A stretch of 59,331 bases of DNA from JAQVIJ01 sp041287365. Lineage in GTDB: Bacteria; Desulfobacterota; Dissulfuribacteria; Dissulfuribacterales; DYLC01. Each line of letters begins with the position of its first letter. The stretch's first letter is position 1. The notes beneath the pieces are model-generated. The model worked only from the letters and a program-made list of their open reading frames with translations. It did not search any database and was not told where the DNA came from. Made by a program: the position numbers and the translations under genes. The stretch covers positions 1 to 59,331 of the forward strand of contig JBEULL010000013.1 in the NCBI GenBank assembly GCA_041287365.1, read 5' to 3'. This document shows, in pieces, positions 17,442 through 25,718 of this stretch.

Positions 17442-18065
17442 TCAAGCGTATGTATCGATGGTCATTCCGGGCGATGCAGACCACACTGAAGGCATGCCTT
17501 TATTCTTTTCATACTGGAGTCTCACGATCTGGGCCTGGGCCTGTGCGGCTGTCATGGCGGCCTTGGCGGCCACGGCCCTGTCCTGAGGGGATGGATCCGC
17601 AGGGGCAAGGGCTGCACGCTGAACCACGGCCATCTTTTGCACAGTGGCGCGAGGATCCCTTTCAGGCGAGACATCTATACCAACCTCGCCTGCCACGGCA
17701 TATCTGTTGCCGTCAGGCCCCAATTTGTAGGAATATGAGGCGGCCTTGGATACATAACTTCCACCCGCTGCTATATGGGCGGCCTCGTGCTGCCTGACTC
17801 GCTGATCGATCTTTTTGAGCTCCAGAAGCACCGCTGTCTCCTGAGCTGTCAATTCGTTTCGTGAAGTTGGAGATGCCTTGGAGTCTTTGGGGTATCTGGC
17901 TGGATTTGAGCTGAATGGGGCAGGGGAAACACCGTTTCGATCTGCCGTGCCTGACGAAACAGCAGGCGCCCCACGGGCATCAGAAGAGGTGTCCTGAAAC
18001 CCATAGCCCACCATACCAACGGGGCTTTTCATGTATGGAGAATATGACGCACCCTCAATGGGCAT
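17442..18065 (-). CDS. SprA-related putative metalloprotease
   Basis: I take ATG 18065 (MPIEGASYSPYM) with GGAG about 9 nt upstream; a TTG at 18086 would add seven residues. The 207-residue protein has a disordered Ser/Pro/Ala-rich N-terminal half and a conserved C-terminal half with the zinc-type motif VRQHEAAHIAAGG, then YKLGPDGNRYAVAGEVGIDVSPERDP and a helical MTAAQAQAQIVRLQYE segment. This matches the SprA-related (CJM1_0395-like) family. Function is not established. It ends 10 nt before comEC on the same strand. Confidence 0.8.
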   Translation of the reverse strand: MPIEGASYSPYMKSPVGMVGYGFQDTSSDARGAPAVSSGTADRNGVSPAPFSSNPARYPKDSKASPTSRNELTAQETAVLLELKKIDQRVRQHEAAHIAAGGSYVSKAASYSYKLGPDGNRYAVAGEVGIDVSPERDPRATVQKMAVVQRAALAPADPSPQDRAVAAKAAMTAAQAQAQIVRLQYEKNKGMPSVWSASPGMTIDTYA

Positions 18066-18253
18066 ATGAAGCACTCCGCCGAGCAATAATTCAGGAAAAA
18101 TATATCTCGGTTATTATAAATTATAACCCCTGATGAAATCAAAACAAGTGACTATCCATCAATAAGCTCACAACAAGGGCATCAAGAAACAAAAAACCGT
18201 TCCATCCAGATTCGATATATGATGGGACCGAATGAAACGGCGATGTCCCTCAA

Positions 18254-18282
18254 TTGACAAAAGCATGTCGAACCTTTATTTT
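18254..18282 (+). promoter_or_regulatory. Sigma-70-type promoter of the selenocysteine tRNA gene
   Basis: TTGACA (18254-18259), a 17-nt spacer and TATTTT (18277-18282) place transcription start just upstream of the tRNA 5' end at 18292. This is the best -35/-10 match in the area. Confidence 0.7.
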
Positions 18283-18291
18283 CTAATCACT

Positions 18292-18389
18292 GGAAGCGGA
18301 AAGGGCACTGGTGGCCCTCCTGGACTTCAAATCCAGTGCACGGGGTGAAGAGCTTCGTGGGTGGGTTCGATTCCCATGCGCTTCCGCCA
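18292..18389 (+). tRNA. selC: Selenocysteine tRNA (tRNA-Sec, anticodon UCA)
   Basis: A 98-nt tRNA with encoded CCA. The anticodon arm is CTGGA-CTTCAAA-TCCAG with UCA, as in E. coli selC. Other Sec-specific traits are the long acceptor stem (GGAAGCG with CGCTTCC), an extended D stem (AGGGC with GCCCT), a long extra arm (about 18340-18362) and the T loop TTCGATT. The eighth acceptor pair looks like G-G, an oddity to check. It supplies Sec to UGA codons and so supports the four recoded genes in this window. selA, selB and selD are not in view. Confidence 0.96.
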
Positions 18390-18433
18390 GTTATGCCCCA
18401 CAGATTCAAAAAGCATTCAAAGGCGATTTTTAT

Positions 18434-19567
18434 ATGAACAACGATATGCCTGCAAACCTCCCAGTAGAAACACAGACCATTTATGTAAATCTTCAGAAAC
18501 ACGCCTACAACATTCACATAGGCCCTGACCTCCTTTCCTATACAGCTACCTTACTGAACGACTTCAAGGCCAGCCGTTTTGTGATCGTCACAGATACAAA
18601 TGTTGAGGCCATCTACGGCTCCAATCTGCAGGACCAACTGGAAGAGGCCGGCATTCGCACTGAATTGGTCTCGTTTTCAGCAGGAGAGGCCAGCAAAAAC
18701 ATGGACACCATCTTGTACCTGGCCAAAGAGCTCATCAGGCTCGGAGCAGACCGCAAAACCATGCTTCTGGCTCTGGGAGGGGGTGTAACAGGGGATATCA
18801 CGGGCTTTTTGGCCTCCATCTATATGCGGGGCGTCCCTTTCATACAGATTCCAACCACGTTACTTGCACAGGTGGACAGCTCGGTGGGCGGCAAGACAGG
18901 CGTTGACCTGGCAGAGGGTAAAAACCTTCTAGGCACATTCTACCAGCCCAAACTGGTCTTGACGGACGTGAACACCCTTTCCACCTTGCCGAAACAGGAA
19001 CTCAAAAACGGCCTGGCAGAGGTCATCAAATACGCCATGATTCGAAGCCCCAAGCTCTTTCAGATACTGGAAGAGAAGTGGAACGAAGTATTGGAACTCG
19101 ATTCAGAGGTCATAACCACCATAGTCGCCCTATCCTGCGCCATAAAGGCGGAGATCGTTGAACAGGACGAAAAAGAAGCGGGATTGCGCCGTATTCTGAA
19201 CTTCGGCCACACAGCAGGTCATGCCATAGAGGCGGCGGCTGACTATACTATCTCTCATGGTGAGGCGGTCAACATGGGCATGGTTGTGGCGGCGCGCATG
19301 GCCTTCAAAAGGGAACTCATGGGCTTTGAGGAATTTTCCCGTTTTGTGCGGCTGTTGGAGCGTTTTGACCTCCCCTATGCCATTCCGGCACGATTCTCTC
19401 CCAAGGAGCTACTCTCCATAATGAAACACGACAAAAAGATGCAAAGCGGAGAACTCCACTATGTGCTGAACAAAGGCATAGGAGACTGTGAAATAGTAGT
19501 GATTCCTGATGAAGAAATAATTGCTACTTTAGAGGAATGCACCGGCACCCTCTCATACCACTTCTGA
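18434..19567 (+). CDS. aroB: 3-dehydroquinate synthase
   Basis: A 377-residue enzyme of the shikimate pathway that turns DAHP into 3-dehydroquinate using NAD and a divalent metal. Signatures include the NAD-binding GGGVTGDITGFLAS, TTLLAQVDSSVGGKTGVD, NGLAEVIKYA, the metal ligands in FGHTAGHAIE and SHGEAVNMGM, and a late KHDKKM. The frame is open upstream across the tRNA, but ATG 18434 with AAAGGCG before it gives the normal N-terminus. It sits 44 nt after selC and overlaps convergent pseC by 15 nt. Confidence 0.95.
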   Translation: MNNDMPANLPVETQTIYVNLQKHAYNIHIGPDLLSYTATLLNDFKASRFVIVTDTNVEAIYGSNLQDQLEEAGIRTELVSFSAGEASKNMDTILYLAKELIRLGADRKTMLLALGGGVTGDITGFLASIYMRGVPFIQIPTTLLAQVDSSVGGKTGVDLAEGKNLLGTFYQPKLVLTDVNTLSTLPKQELKNGLAEVIKYAMIRSPKLFQILEEKWNEVLELDSEVITTIVALSCAIKAEIVEQDEKEAGLRRILNFGHTAGHAIEAAADYTISHGEAVNMGMVVAARMAFKRELMGFEEFSRFVRLLERFDLPYAIPARFSPKELLSIMKHDKKMQSGELHYVLNKGIGDCEIVVIPDEEIIATLEECTGTLSYHF

Positions 19568-20695
19568 AAGACCCTGGTATTCAAATCCCTTCAAACACTG
19601 CACCACATACTCCACATCGGTCTCGGTCATGCCCTGGTGCAGCGGCAGCGTCAAAATATGCTCATAGGCACTCTCGGCCACAGGGCAGAGTCCTTGCCCT
19701 GTCCCAAAGCGGTTTCGATAAAACGAATGTAGGTGCACAGGTAAATAATGTACATTCACTCCCACACCTCTTTGACGCATAACATGGAAAAGCCGCTGCC
19801 GTAACCCAACTTCTTGCAGCTTTATTACATAAAGATGCCATACATGACCTTCTGAAACCTGTTTTAACGGCTCTAACCAGCCTATATCGGCCAATAATTG
19901 CGAATAATATTCAGAAAGCCGCCTTCTCTGCGCTATCCAGCGGGGTAATTTTTTGAGCTGGCTGATGCCAAGGGCACACTGAATGTCCGTTATGCGATAG
20001 TTGTAACCCAGTTTCACCATGTCATAAGCCCAGGTACCCAGATGTTCACGCTCTCTGTGATCGGTCTCGATACCATGATTGCGAAACATCCTTGCCTCTT
20101 TCGCCCAATCCGCCCGATTAGTAACCACCATGCCACCTTCACCGGTAGTGATGTGTTTCACAGGATGAAAGCTGAAAACCGCTATATCAGCCCATCTACT
20201 GGCAGGAATACCTCCTTGAGTAGCGCCCAGGCTGTGACATGCATCAGCCACCAAAACCAACCCATGTCTCTCACAAATCCCTCGCAATGCATCATAATCA
20301 CAGGGCTGACCGGCATAATCCACTGCCACGATTGCCCTGGTATTCGATGTAATTTTGGCCTCAACATCCTTAGGGTTTATGAGCAAGGTATTCAAATCCA
20401 CATCTGCAAAAACAGGGGTGCCACCACAGAACACCACGGCATTCGCTGTGGCCACAAAGGTAATGGCAGGCACAATGACCTCATCTCCAGACCCGATCCC
20501 CAAACAATGCATTGCAGTATGCAGGGCGGCGGTGCCACTGCTCACAGCCACAGCGTGTTCCGAGTGCACAAAGGCCGCAACAGCAGCCTCGAATTCACTA
20601 ACCTTCGGCCCGGTAGTGAGCCAGTGGGACACGAGGGTCTCACTTACGCTTCGAATATCATCCTCATCTATCAAATGTCTGCCATAAGGAATCAT
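19553..20695 (-). CDS. pseC: UDP-4-amino-4,6-dideoxy-N-acetyl-beta-L-altrosamine transaminase
   Basis: A 380-residue PLP enzyme of the DegT/DnrJ/EryC1 family. It begins with the PseC-like IPYGRHLIDEDDI, has the SSGTAALHTA phosphate loop, the DACHSLGA aspartate motif and the PLP lysine in FSFHPVKHITTGEGG. It acts right after PseB in making pseudaminic acid, a sugar used on flagellins and surface glycans. Its ATG overlaps the pseB stop by 4 nt. The remaining pse genes (H, G, I, F) are not visible here. Confidence 0.92.
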   Translation of the reverse strand: MIPYGRHLIDEDDIRSVSETLVSHWLTTGPKVSEFEAAVAAFVHSEHAVAVSSGTAALHTAMHCLGIGSGDEVIVPAITFVATANAVVFCGGTPVFADVDLNTLLINPKDVEAKITSNTRAIVAVDYAGQPCDYDALRGICERHGLVLVADACHSLGATQGGIPASRWADIAVFSFHPVKHITTGEGGMVVTNRADWAKEARMFRNHGIETDHREREHLGTWAYDMVKLGYNYRITDIQCALGISQLKKLPRWIAQRRRLSEYYSQLLADIGWLEPLKQVSEGHVWHLYVIKLQEVGLRQRLFHVMRQRGVGVNVHYLPVHLHSFYRNRFGTGQGLCPVAESAYEHILTLPLHQGMTETDVEYVVQCLKGFEYQGLSEVV

Positions 20696-21690
20696 ATGGC
20701 AATCCCCTGTTTTATGAGCATCTCTTTGAGCTCATCCGGTGTCAACCACCAGTCGTTGGTGTTGCTTGCATAGGTAAAATGTGCCTCCACAGTTTCTCCT
20801 GATGCATATTTGCCTTTTTTCCATGCAGGAATGTCCGGTTGCACGATGTAGATACCCTGATATCGAATGGTATAGCGGCCCTCATCCTCGTTGATCAAGA
20901 CCTCATGCAGCTTCTCGCCAGGCCGAATGCCTATAACCTTCTTTTCGCAGCCTGGGGCCAGGGTATCCGCCAGGTCCGAAATGCGCATACTTGGAATATG
21001 CGGCACAAATATCTCGCCCCCCTGCATGAGATACAGGGCGGACTCCACCAAGCCAACCGCCTCCTCTGTAGTGATCCAGAATCGGGTCATGCGTTCATCT
21101 GTGAGGGTTACAACACCGGTTTCTCTCTGTTTGAGAAAAAGCGGAATCACACTGCCTCTTGAACCCAATACATTGCCATAACGCACACAGGCAAACCGAG
21201 TGGAACGGTCACCGCTGTACACATTGGAATGAATGAAAAGCTTGTCGGAGCAGAGCTTGGTCGCGCCATAGAGATTCACTGGATTTACGGCCTTGTCCGT
21301 ACTCAGGGCAACCACCTTGGGCACTTCGTTGACAAGGGCTGCATCTATGACATTGGTGGCACCAAGGATGTTGGTTTTGACTGCCTCAAAAGGATTATAT
21401 TCACAGGCAGGGACCTGCTTCATGGCTGCGGCATGAACTATCACATCCACACCACGACATGCCTTGATGAGGCGCTCGCCGTCTCTTACATCGCCTATGA
21501 AGAAACGAAGCCGCGCATCATCAAACTCCTGCTGCATGTGAAACTGTTTGAACTCATCCCTGCTATAGATACGAATGGCATGGGGATTGTGTTCATTGAG
21601 CAGATGCCTGACGAATGCCTTGCCGAATGTGCCGGTCCCTCCTGTCACCAGCACCACCTTGTTAGTCCAGTCGAAACTGCCGTTAGCCAT
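20692..21690 (-). CDS. pseB: UDP-N-acetylglucosamine 4,6-dehydratase (inverting)
   Basis: A 332-residue short-chain dehydrogenase-type enzyme. Visible are the NADP loop TGGTGTFGKAF, the PseB motif MKQVPACEYNPFEAVKTN, the catalytic NLYGATK lysine in the YxxxK position and RYGNVLGSRGSVIPLF. It dehydrates and epimerises UDP-GlcNAc as the first step to pseudaminic acid. GGAGGAGG lies before ATG. It is divergent from the TraB-like gene. Confidence 0.93.
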   Translation of the reverse strand: MANGSFDWTNKVVLVTGGTGTFGKAFVRHLLNEHNPHAIRIYSRDEFKQFHMQQEFDDARLRFFIGDVRDGERLIKACRGVDVIVHAAAMKQVPACEYNPFEAVKTNILGATNVIDAALVNEVPKVVALSTDKAVNPVNLYGATKLCSDKLFIHSNVYSGDRSTRFACVRYGNVLGSRGSVIPLFLKQRETGVVTLTDERMTRFWITTEEAVGLVESALYLMQGGEIFVPHIPSMRISDLADTLAPGCEKKVIGIRPGEKLHEVLINEDEGRYTIRYQGIYIVQPDIPAWKKGKYASGETVEAHFTYASNTNDWWLTPDELKEMLIKQGIAI

Positions 21691-21734
21691 GTTGCCTCCT
21701 CCCTGTTTTTATTGTTAATTGATCGCCACAAAGT

Positions 21735-22463
21735 ATGCAACAAAAATGCCATTCGACACAGCTTTATCTCATCGGTACCGTGCATCTGGACAAACGGGCC
21801 GAGGCGCAAGGGCTTCACGACCTGCTGTGTGAATTGCGTCCACAAGTGATTCTGGTGGAGATCAGCCCGTTTTCAGTGGCTTTTCGCCGGGCACATCAGC
21901 GCCGATGGCTCGGCACCCTCTGGCGCATCACAAAAGACTGGCCAAGGGAAAAAAGAAGACACGGGGCCATAGAACTTTTGAGACTTCAGCTCAAAATACC
22001 ATTTGAATGGGAAATAAGCCGACTCTACGGCAAAAAACACGATATTCCCGTGATCCCCATAGACTCCAGCGCGCTGGCCAAGGAGGAACTGCCTCTATGG
22101 CAAAATGAACTCCTGACCGAATACAACCTGAATCAACTGGTTCAGCAGCCCCATTGGGAGCTGGAGACATATTTTGCAGGCCATTATCTCATGGCTCAAC
22201 AAATACTTTGTCATGAACAGGAAAGGCGCACACAAGGGCTGCTTAAATGGATGGAAGACAAGTTCTGGCAAAAAAGGGAAGAGATACTGGCCAGGCGCAT
22301 AAAACGCATAGCTGTTACCGGACAAAAGACAGTGTATGTCGGAGGCTGGATGCATCTAATAACTCACAGTCCTTATAATACGCTGATTAATCAGCTTATG
22401 GCACTGAATCCACGTGTCCTGCTCGTGCCTCGCCGCCATAAGAAAGCAGGTCATTCAGCGTAA
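21735..22463 (+). CDS. TraB/PrgY-like (Tiki-type fold) protein
   Basis: A 242-residue protein. The beginning, LYLIGTVHLDKRAEAQG, carries the GTxH motif of the TraB/TIKI superfamily, followed by LRPQVILVEISPFS, where the Glu is the usual second conserved residue. A later segment (KTVYVGGWMHLI) provides the C-terminal His. TraB/PrgY proteins are linked to peptide pheromone control in enterococci and Tiki proteins are metalloproteases; the bacterial homologues are uncharacterised. Its 3' end overlaps the convergent BrkB-family gene by 68 nt. Confidence 0.7.
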   Translation: MQQKCHSTQLYLIGTVHLDKRAEAQGLHDLLCELRPQVILVEISPFSVAFRRAHQRRWLGTLWRITKDWPREKRRHGAIELLRLQLKIPFEWEISRLYGKKHDIPVIPIDSSALAKEELPLWQNELLTEYNLNQLVQQPHWELETYFAGHYLMAQQILCHEQERRTQGLLKWMEDKFWQKREEILARRIKRIAVTGQKTVYVGGWMHLITHSPYNTLINQLMALNPRVLLVPRRHKKAGHSA

Positions 22464-23715
22464 GAGAAGCGGTTTTTTGCAGAAAACATGCATTCGTCTG
22501 GTACAAAATGGCTATCAAGCCTCGTTCCCAGGGCATTTCCTGAAATGATTCTTTCGAAAGTCGATCGGTGGTATTCACCAGAACAGGGCCTACAGCGTTC
22601 CAGATATCCGCAACGGTCAGGAGATTAGGCGCCCTCGAAAGCAACACACGACCATTGCCTGCCTCAACTGCCAGCAGCCCATGTGTTTGCAAGGCACGAA
22701 ACACAGGCTGCGCTGCCTTTTGAGATATGCCCAATTCTCCATACAACTCCTCCGGAGTCAGGCCCTGCATACCGTTTTGAAATCGCCAGGCCGCCAACAA
22801 GACCATCTCCAACGCCAGAATATTGGCGGAGTGGACATCTTCAAAAACCGATCTTCGTCTTTTTCCTTGCATCGCATTCCAATACTGGCAGCAATATGCC
22901 GCTTCTGCACCATAAAGGATTATACACCAGCTTATGAACAGCCACAGAAGGAATATGGGAATAGCTCCCAACGACCCATATAGTTTGGAATAGGTCAGAA
23001 CATGGGTATTATAGATGGTATAGAGCTTGGCGGCCAAAAGCCAGAGACTACCCCCAATCAAAGTGCCCACTGCAGCCGCTTCAACCTTGACGTGGGCATT
23101 GGGCAAAAACATGTAGGTCGCCCAAAGAAAAAACCAAATGGACATGACGGGCAAAAGACGTAAAAACTGTATAAATGGCTCGATAAGGGCAAAAACTGAC
23201 TTAAGTGCCTCCACCTGAGCGCTGAGAAACAGGGCCACCAGCAGTGGAATGACCATGATGACAGGCCCTAACGTAAAGGCGAGCCAATAGAGGGCAAGGC
23301 GTCGCAAAAACGGCCGATGGCCATTCACTGACCAGATGTGATTTAGAACACCCTCCAGCTCCATGAGCAACAAGGATGCGATTACAATAAAAAAGAGAAT
23401 GCTGAAGGAACCGATGGGCGCTGTCTGTGCCTTTTCCAACAACTCCCTGAGATTTTCCTGAATCAGGTGCTGACCACCAGGCGTAAGTATCTCTGACAGA
23501 TAGCCGAAGATGACATCCTTCAGGGAGTCCAACCCCCCTAATGCATGGAAAATGGAAAAGACCACAGCTAGAACAGGAATGATGGCAAAGATGGTGGTAT
23601 ATGTGAGGGACTGAGCGAAACTGAAACAATGATCGCTCAGAAACTTGCGAAAGGCATATGCCAGAAACGCCCAGAACTGAACGGCTGTATTTTTGATGTC
23701 GTATGACTTACTCAT
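22396..23715 (-). CDS. YihY/BrkB family inner-membrane protein with C-terminal winged-helix-like domain
   Basis: A 439-residue protein. Residues 1-290 form the BrkB/YihY domain with about six membrane segments and the family motifs FAQSLTYTTIFAIIPVLA and YNTHVLTYSKLYGSLGAIPIFLLWLFISW. The remaining 150 residues are cytoplasmic and look like a winged-helix domain (TPEELYGELGISQKAAQPVFRAL). Family members were once called ribonuclease BN, which is not supported; their function is unclear. Confidence 0.85.
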   Translation of the reverse strand: MSKSYDIKNTAVQFWAFLAYAFRKFLSDHCFSFAQSLTYTTIFAIIPVLAVVFSIFHALGGLDSLKDVIFGYLSEILTPGGQHLIQENLRELLEKAQTAPIGSFSILFFIVIASLLLMELEGVLNHIWSVNGHRPFLRRLALYWLAFTLGPVIMVIPLLVALFLSAQVEALKSVFALIEPFIQFLRLLPVMSIWFFLWATYMFLPNAHVKVEAAAVGTLIGGSLWLLAAKLYTIYNTHVLTYSKLYGSLGAIPIFLLWLFISWCIILYGAEAAYCCQYWNAMQGKRRRSVFEDVHSANILALEMVLLAAWRFQNGMQGLTPEELYGELGISQKAAQPVFRALQTHGLLAVEAGNGRVLLSRAPNLLTVADIWNAVGPVLVNTTDRLSKESFQEMPWERGLIAILYQTNACFLQKTASLTLNDLLSYGGEARAGHVDSVP

Positions 23716-23818
23716 TCGGTTTGTTTAACCAATGCCTTGCATTTTTACCTCACACGGAAACCCTGCAAAAAGCAACGTACTGGCAAGCTACAACCTTCCG
23801 ATAGCATCTTCTTGTTTT

Positions 23819-25651
23819 TTACATATCCAGTCTGGTTATGATACCATGTAACTTGTTGGCTGGTAACCGGTAAAACTGCACAAAATTTGGGGCGATCTTT
23901 CTGATCAGAGCAAATATCTTCCAGACGAAATTGGAAGTGACTATATCCTCCACACCATAGAATATCACCTTTTCCTGAATACCGTTGGCCCGCAGCAAGG
24001 CCTCCACATCTATAAGCTCCATGTAGCCTGCCCTGATTATAAATAGGTCCAAGCCAGGGCCTGCGTCACGTTTCAGCTCTGTCTCCATGCCAAACGGCTC
24101 GTCTGTGCGCACAATGGATACGAAGATATTGTGCTCATAAACGATATTGCTTTGAAGAATACAGTGCACCACATAGGGTGGAATATTATTGAAATCACGC
24201 GTCAGAAACAACGCCGTGCCTGGTAAGGTTCTGCCCGTGGCGTATATCTGGCTGTATGCGTGCAGGAATGAATCCCTGTCAAGGGGTTTCAGGGAACTGT
24301 AAAGGGCCCTGTTTCCTCGAGTCCAGATAAAAATCGTCATGAGTGGAAAAGAGGCAAGCACCAATGACCAGTAGCCTCCATGGTGCAATTTGTTCAGATT
24401 TGCCGTCAGAAACAACACATCTACAAGCGTGACAAAGACTGCTATCCACATCTGCCATAGACGGGATGTACGGGCAAATATCATGGTCATCATGATACCA
24501 GTGATGGTCATGGTAGAACTGACGGCAAGGCCGTATGCCATTGCAAGCCTTTCAGATGCCTGAAACACAAATATGATAAACAAAACCGCACACATCAACG
24601 ACCAGTTGACCCATGGTATGTATATCTGTGATTTGAGATGCAGTGATGTATAGATGATTTTCATGAGCGGCATGATACGGGTGTTTATCCCCTGATATAC
24701 TATGGAGAACATACCGCTTATGAGCGCCTGAGAGGCTATTATGGTGGCAGAGATGGTCAGCAGCAAAAATGGCAGATAGATTGCCGAAGCCTCCCATTTA
24801 ACCATAGAAAACAGGATATTGGACTCCTTAGGATGATTGATGAGATAGGCACCCTGACCCATGTAGTTTATGACGAGCGCAAACATCACCAGATACCAAG
24901 CCTTTATGATGGGACGCTTGCCCAGATGTCCCATATCGGCGTAAAGGGCCTCGCCGCCGGTAGCGCAGAGGATCACATCAGAAAGTATAAAAAAACCCGC
25001 TGTGCCATGTTCCCTGAAGAAGGAAACAGCGTACCATGGGCTGACCGCCTTGAGTATGTCAGGGAAGGTCAGAATAGCGACTACACCGGATGCAGTCAGC
25101 ACAAGAAACCAGACAGCCATCACCGGACCGAACAGACTTGCCACACCCTCGGTCCCCCTGGACTGCATCAGAAACAGAAAAATCACTATAATGAAAGCGA
25201 TGAGCATCACATCTGTTTGAGGCATCTGCGCAAAACCAGGTATCAGCCTCATACCTTCCACAGCGGAAAGGATGGTAATGGCCGGAGTGATGACACCGTC
25301 ACCTATGAGCAGGGACACCCCCACATAAGACAGAACCGTAACAAACCCTACGGCCTTGCCCGTCTTGAGAAGCCGCACCAGTATCTCCTTGAGCACAATG
25401 GTGCCGCCCTCGCCTTTTCTGCCCAGGCTCATGGCAAGCCAGGCATACTCCACGTTAACCAGAATTATGAGCGTCCACACAATCAGGGAAATTATGCCAA
25501 TGACATTGGGCACTGTGACGGGCAACAGGGCGAAGATGACGGGAAGGGTATATATAGGGCTGGTGCCGATATCCCCAAAAACCAGCCCCATGGAGTGGAT
25601 TATTTCCTTCCAGACGGAAGGCTGAGGGTTTTGCAATGCCGAATTTTTCAT
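23819..25651 (-). CDS. kup: KUP-type potassium uptake transporter
   Basis: A 610-residue KUP/HAK/KT permease. It opens with MGLVFGDIGTSPIYTL, the signature of the first membrane helix, then shows GEGGTIVLKEI, GDGVITPAITILSAVEG and ALYADMGHLGKRPI. About 12 membrane helices are followed by a roughly 150-residue cytoplasmic tail. It would import K+ with protons. No regulatory element was recognised. A terminator of the next gene lies just upstream. Confidence 0.94.
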   Translation of the reverse strand: MKNSALQNPQPSVWKEIIHSMGLVFGDIGTSPIYTLPVIFALLPVTVPNVIGIISLIVWTLIILVNVEYAWLAMSLGRKGEGGTIVLKEILVRLLKTGKAVGFVTVLSYVGVSLLIGDGVITPAITILSAVEGMRLIPGFAQMPQTDVMLIAFIIVIFLFLMQSRGTEGVASLFGPVMAVWFLVLTASGVVAILTFPDILKAVSPWYAVSFFREHGTAGFFILSDVILCATGGEALYADMGHLGKRPIIKAWYLVMFALVINYMGQGAYLINHPKESNILFSMVKWEASAIYLPFLLLTISATIIASQALISGMFSIVYQGINTRIMPLMKIIYTSLHLKSQIYIPWVNWSLMCAVLFIIFVFQASERLAMAYGLAVSSTMTITGIMMTMIFARTSRLWQMWIAVFVTLVDVLFLTANLNKLHHGGYWSLVLASFPLMTIFIWTRGNRALYSSLKPLDRDSFLHAYSQIYATGRTLPGTALFLTRDFNNIPPYVVHCILQSNIVYEHNIFVSIVRTDEPFGMETELKRDAGPGLDLFIIRAGYMELIDVEALLRANGIQEKVIFYGVEDIVTSNFVWKIFALIRKIAPNFVQFYRLPANKLHGIITRLDM

Positions 25652-25676
25652 ACAGAAATAGCGTGTGGGATAAAAC

Positions 25677-25706
25677 GAAACGGCCTTAAATCACGAAGGC
25701 CGTTTC
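25677..25706 (-). terminator. Intrinsic terminator of the glucan synthase-like gene
   Basis: GAAACGGCCTT (25677-25687) pairs perfectly with AAGGCCGTTTC (25696-25706) around an 8-nt loop. On the minus strand it lies 12 nt past the stop of the GH17-GT2 gene and is followed by GTTTTAT. Confidence 0.75.
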
Positions 25707-25718
25707 TCAAAACTTGCA

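Noticed and set aside
18311..18433. N-terminal extension of aroB across the tRNA
   Set aside because: The region is the tRNA-Sec gene and the family's N-terminus begins after 18434.
22396..23715. Ribonuclease BN
   Set aside because: The name was a historical misassignment for this membrane family; no nuclease motif is present.
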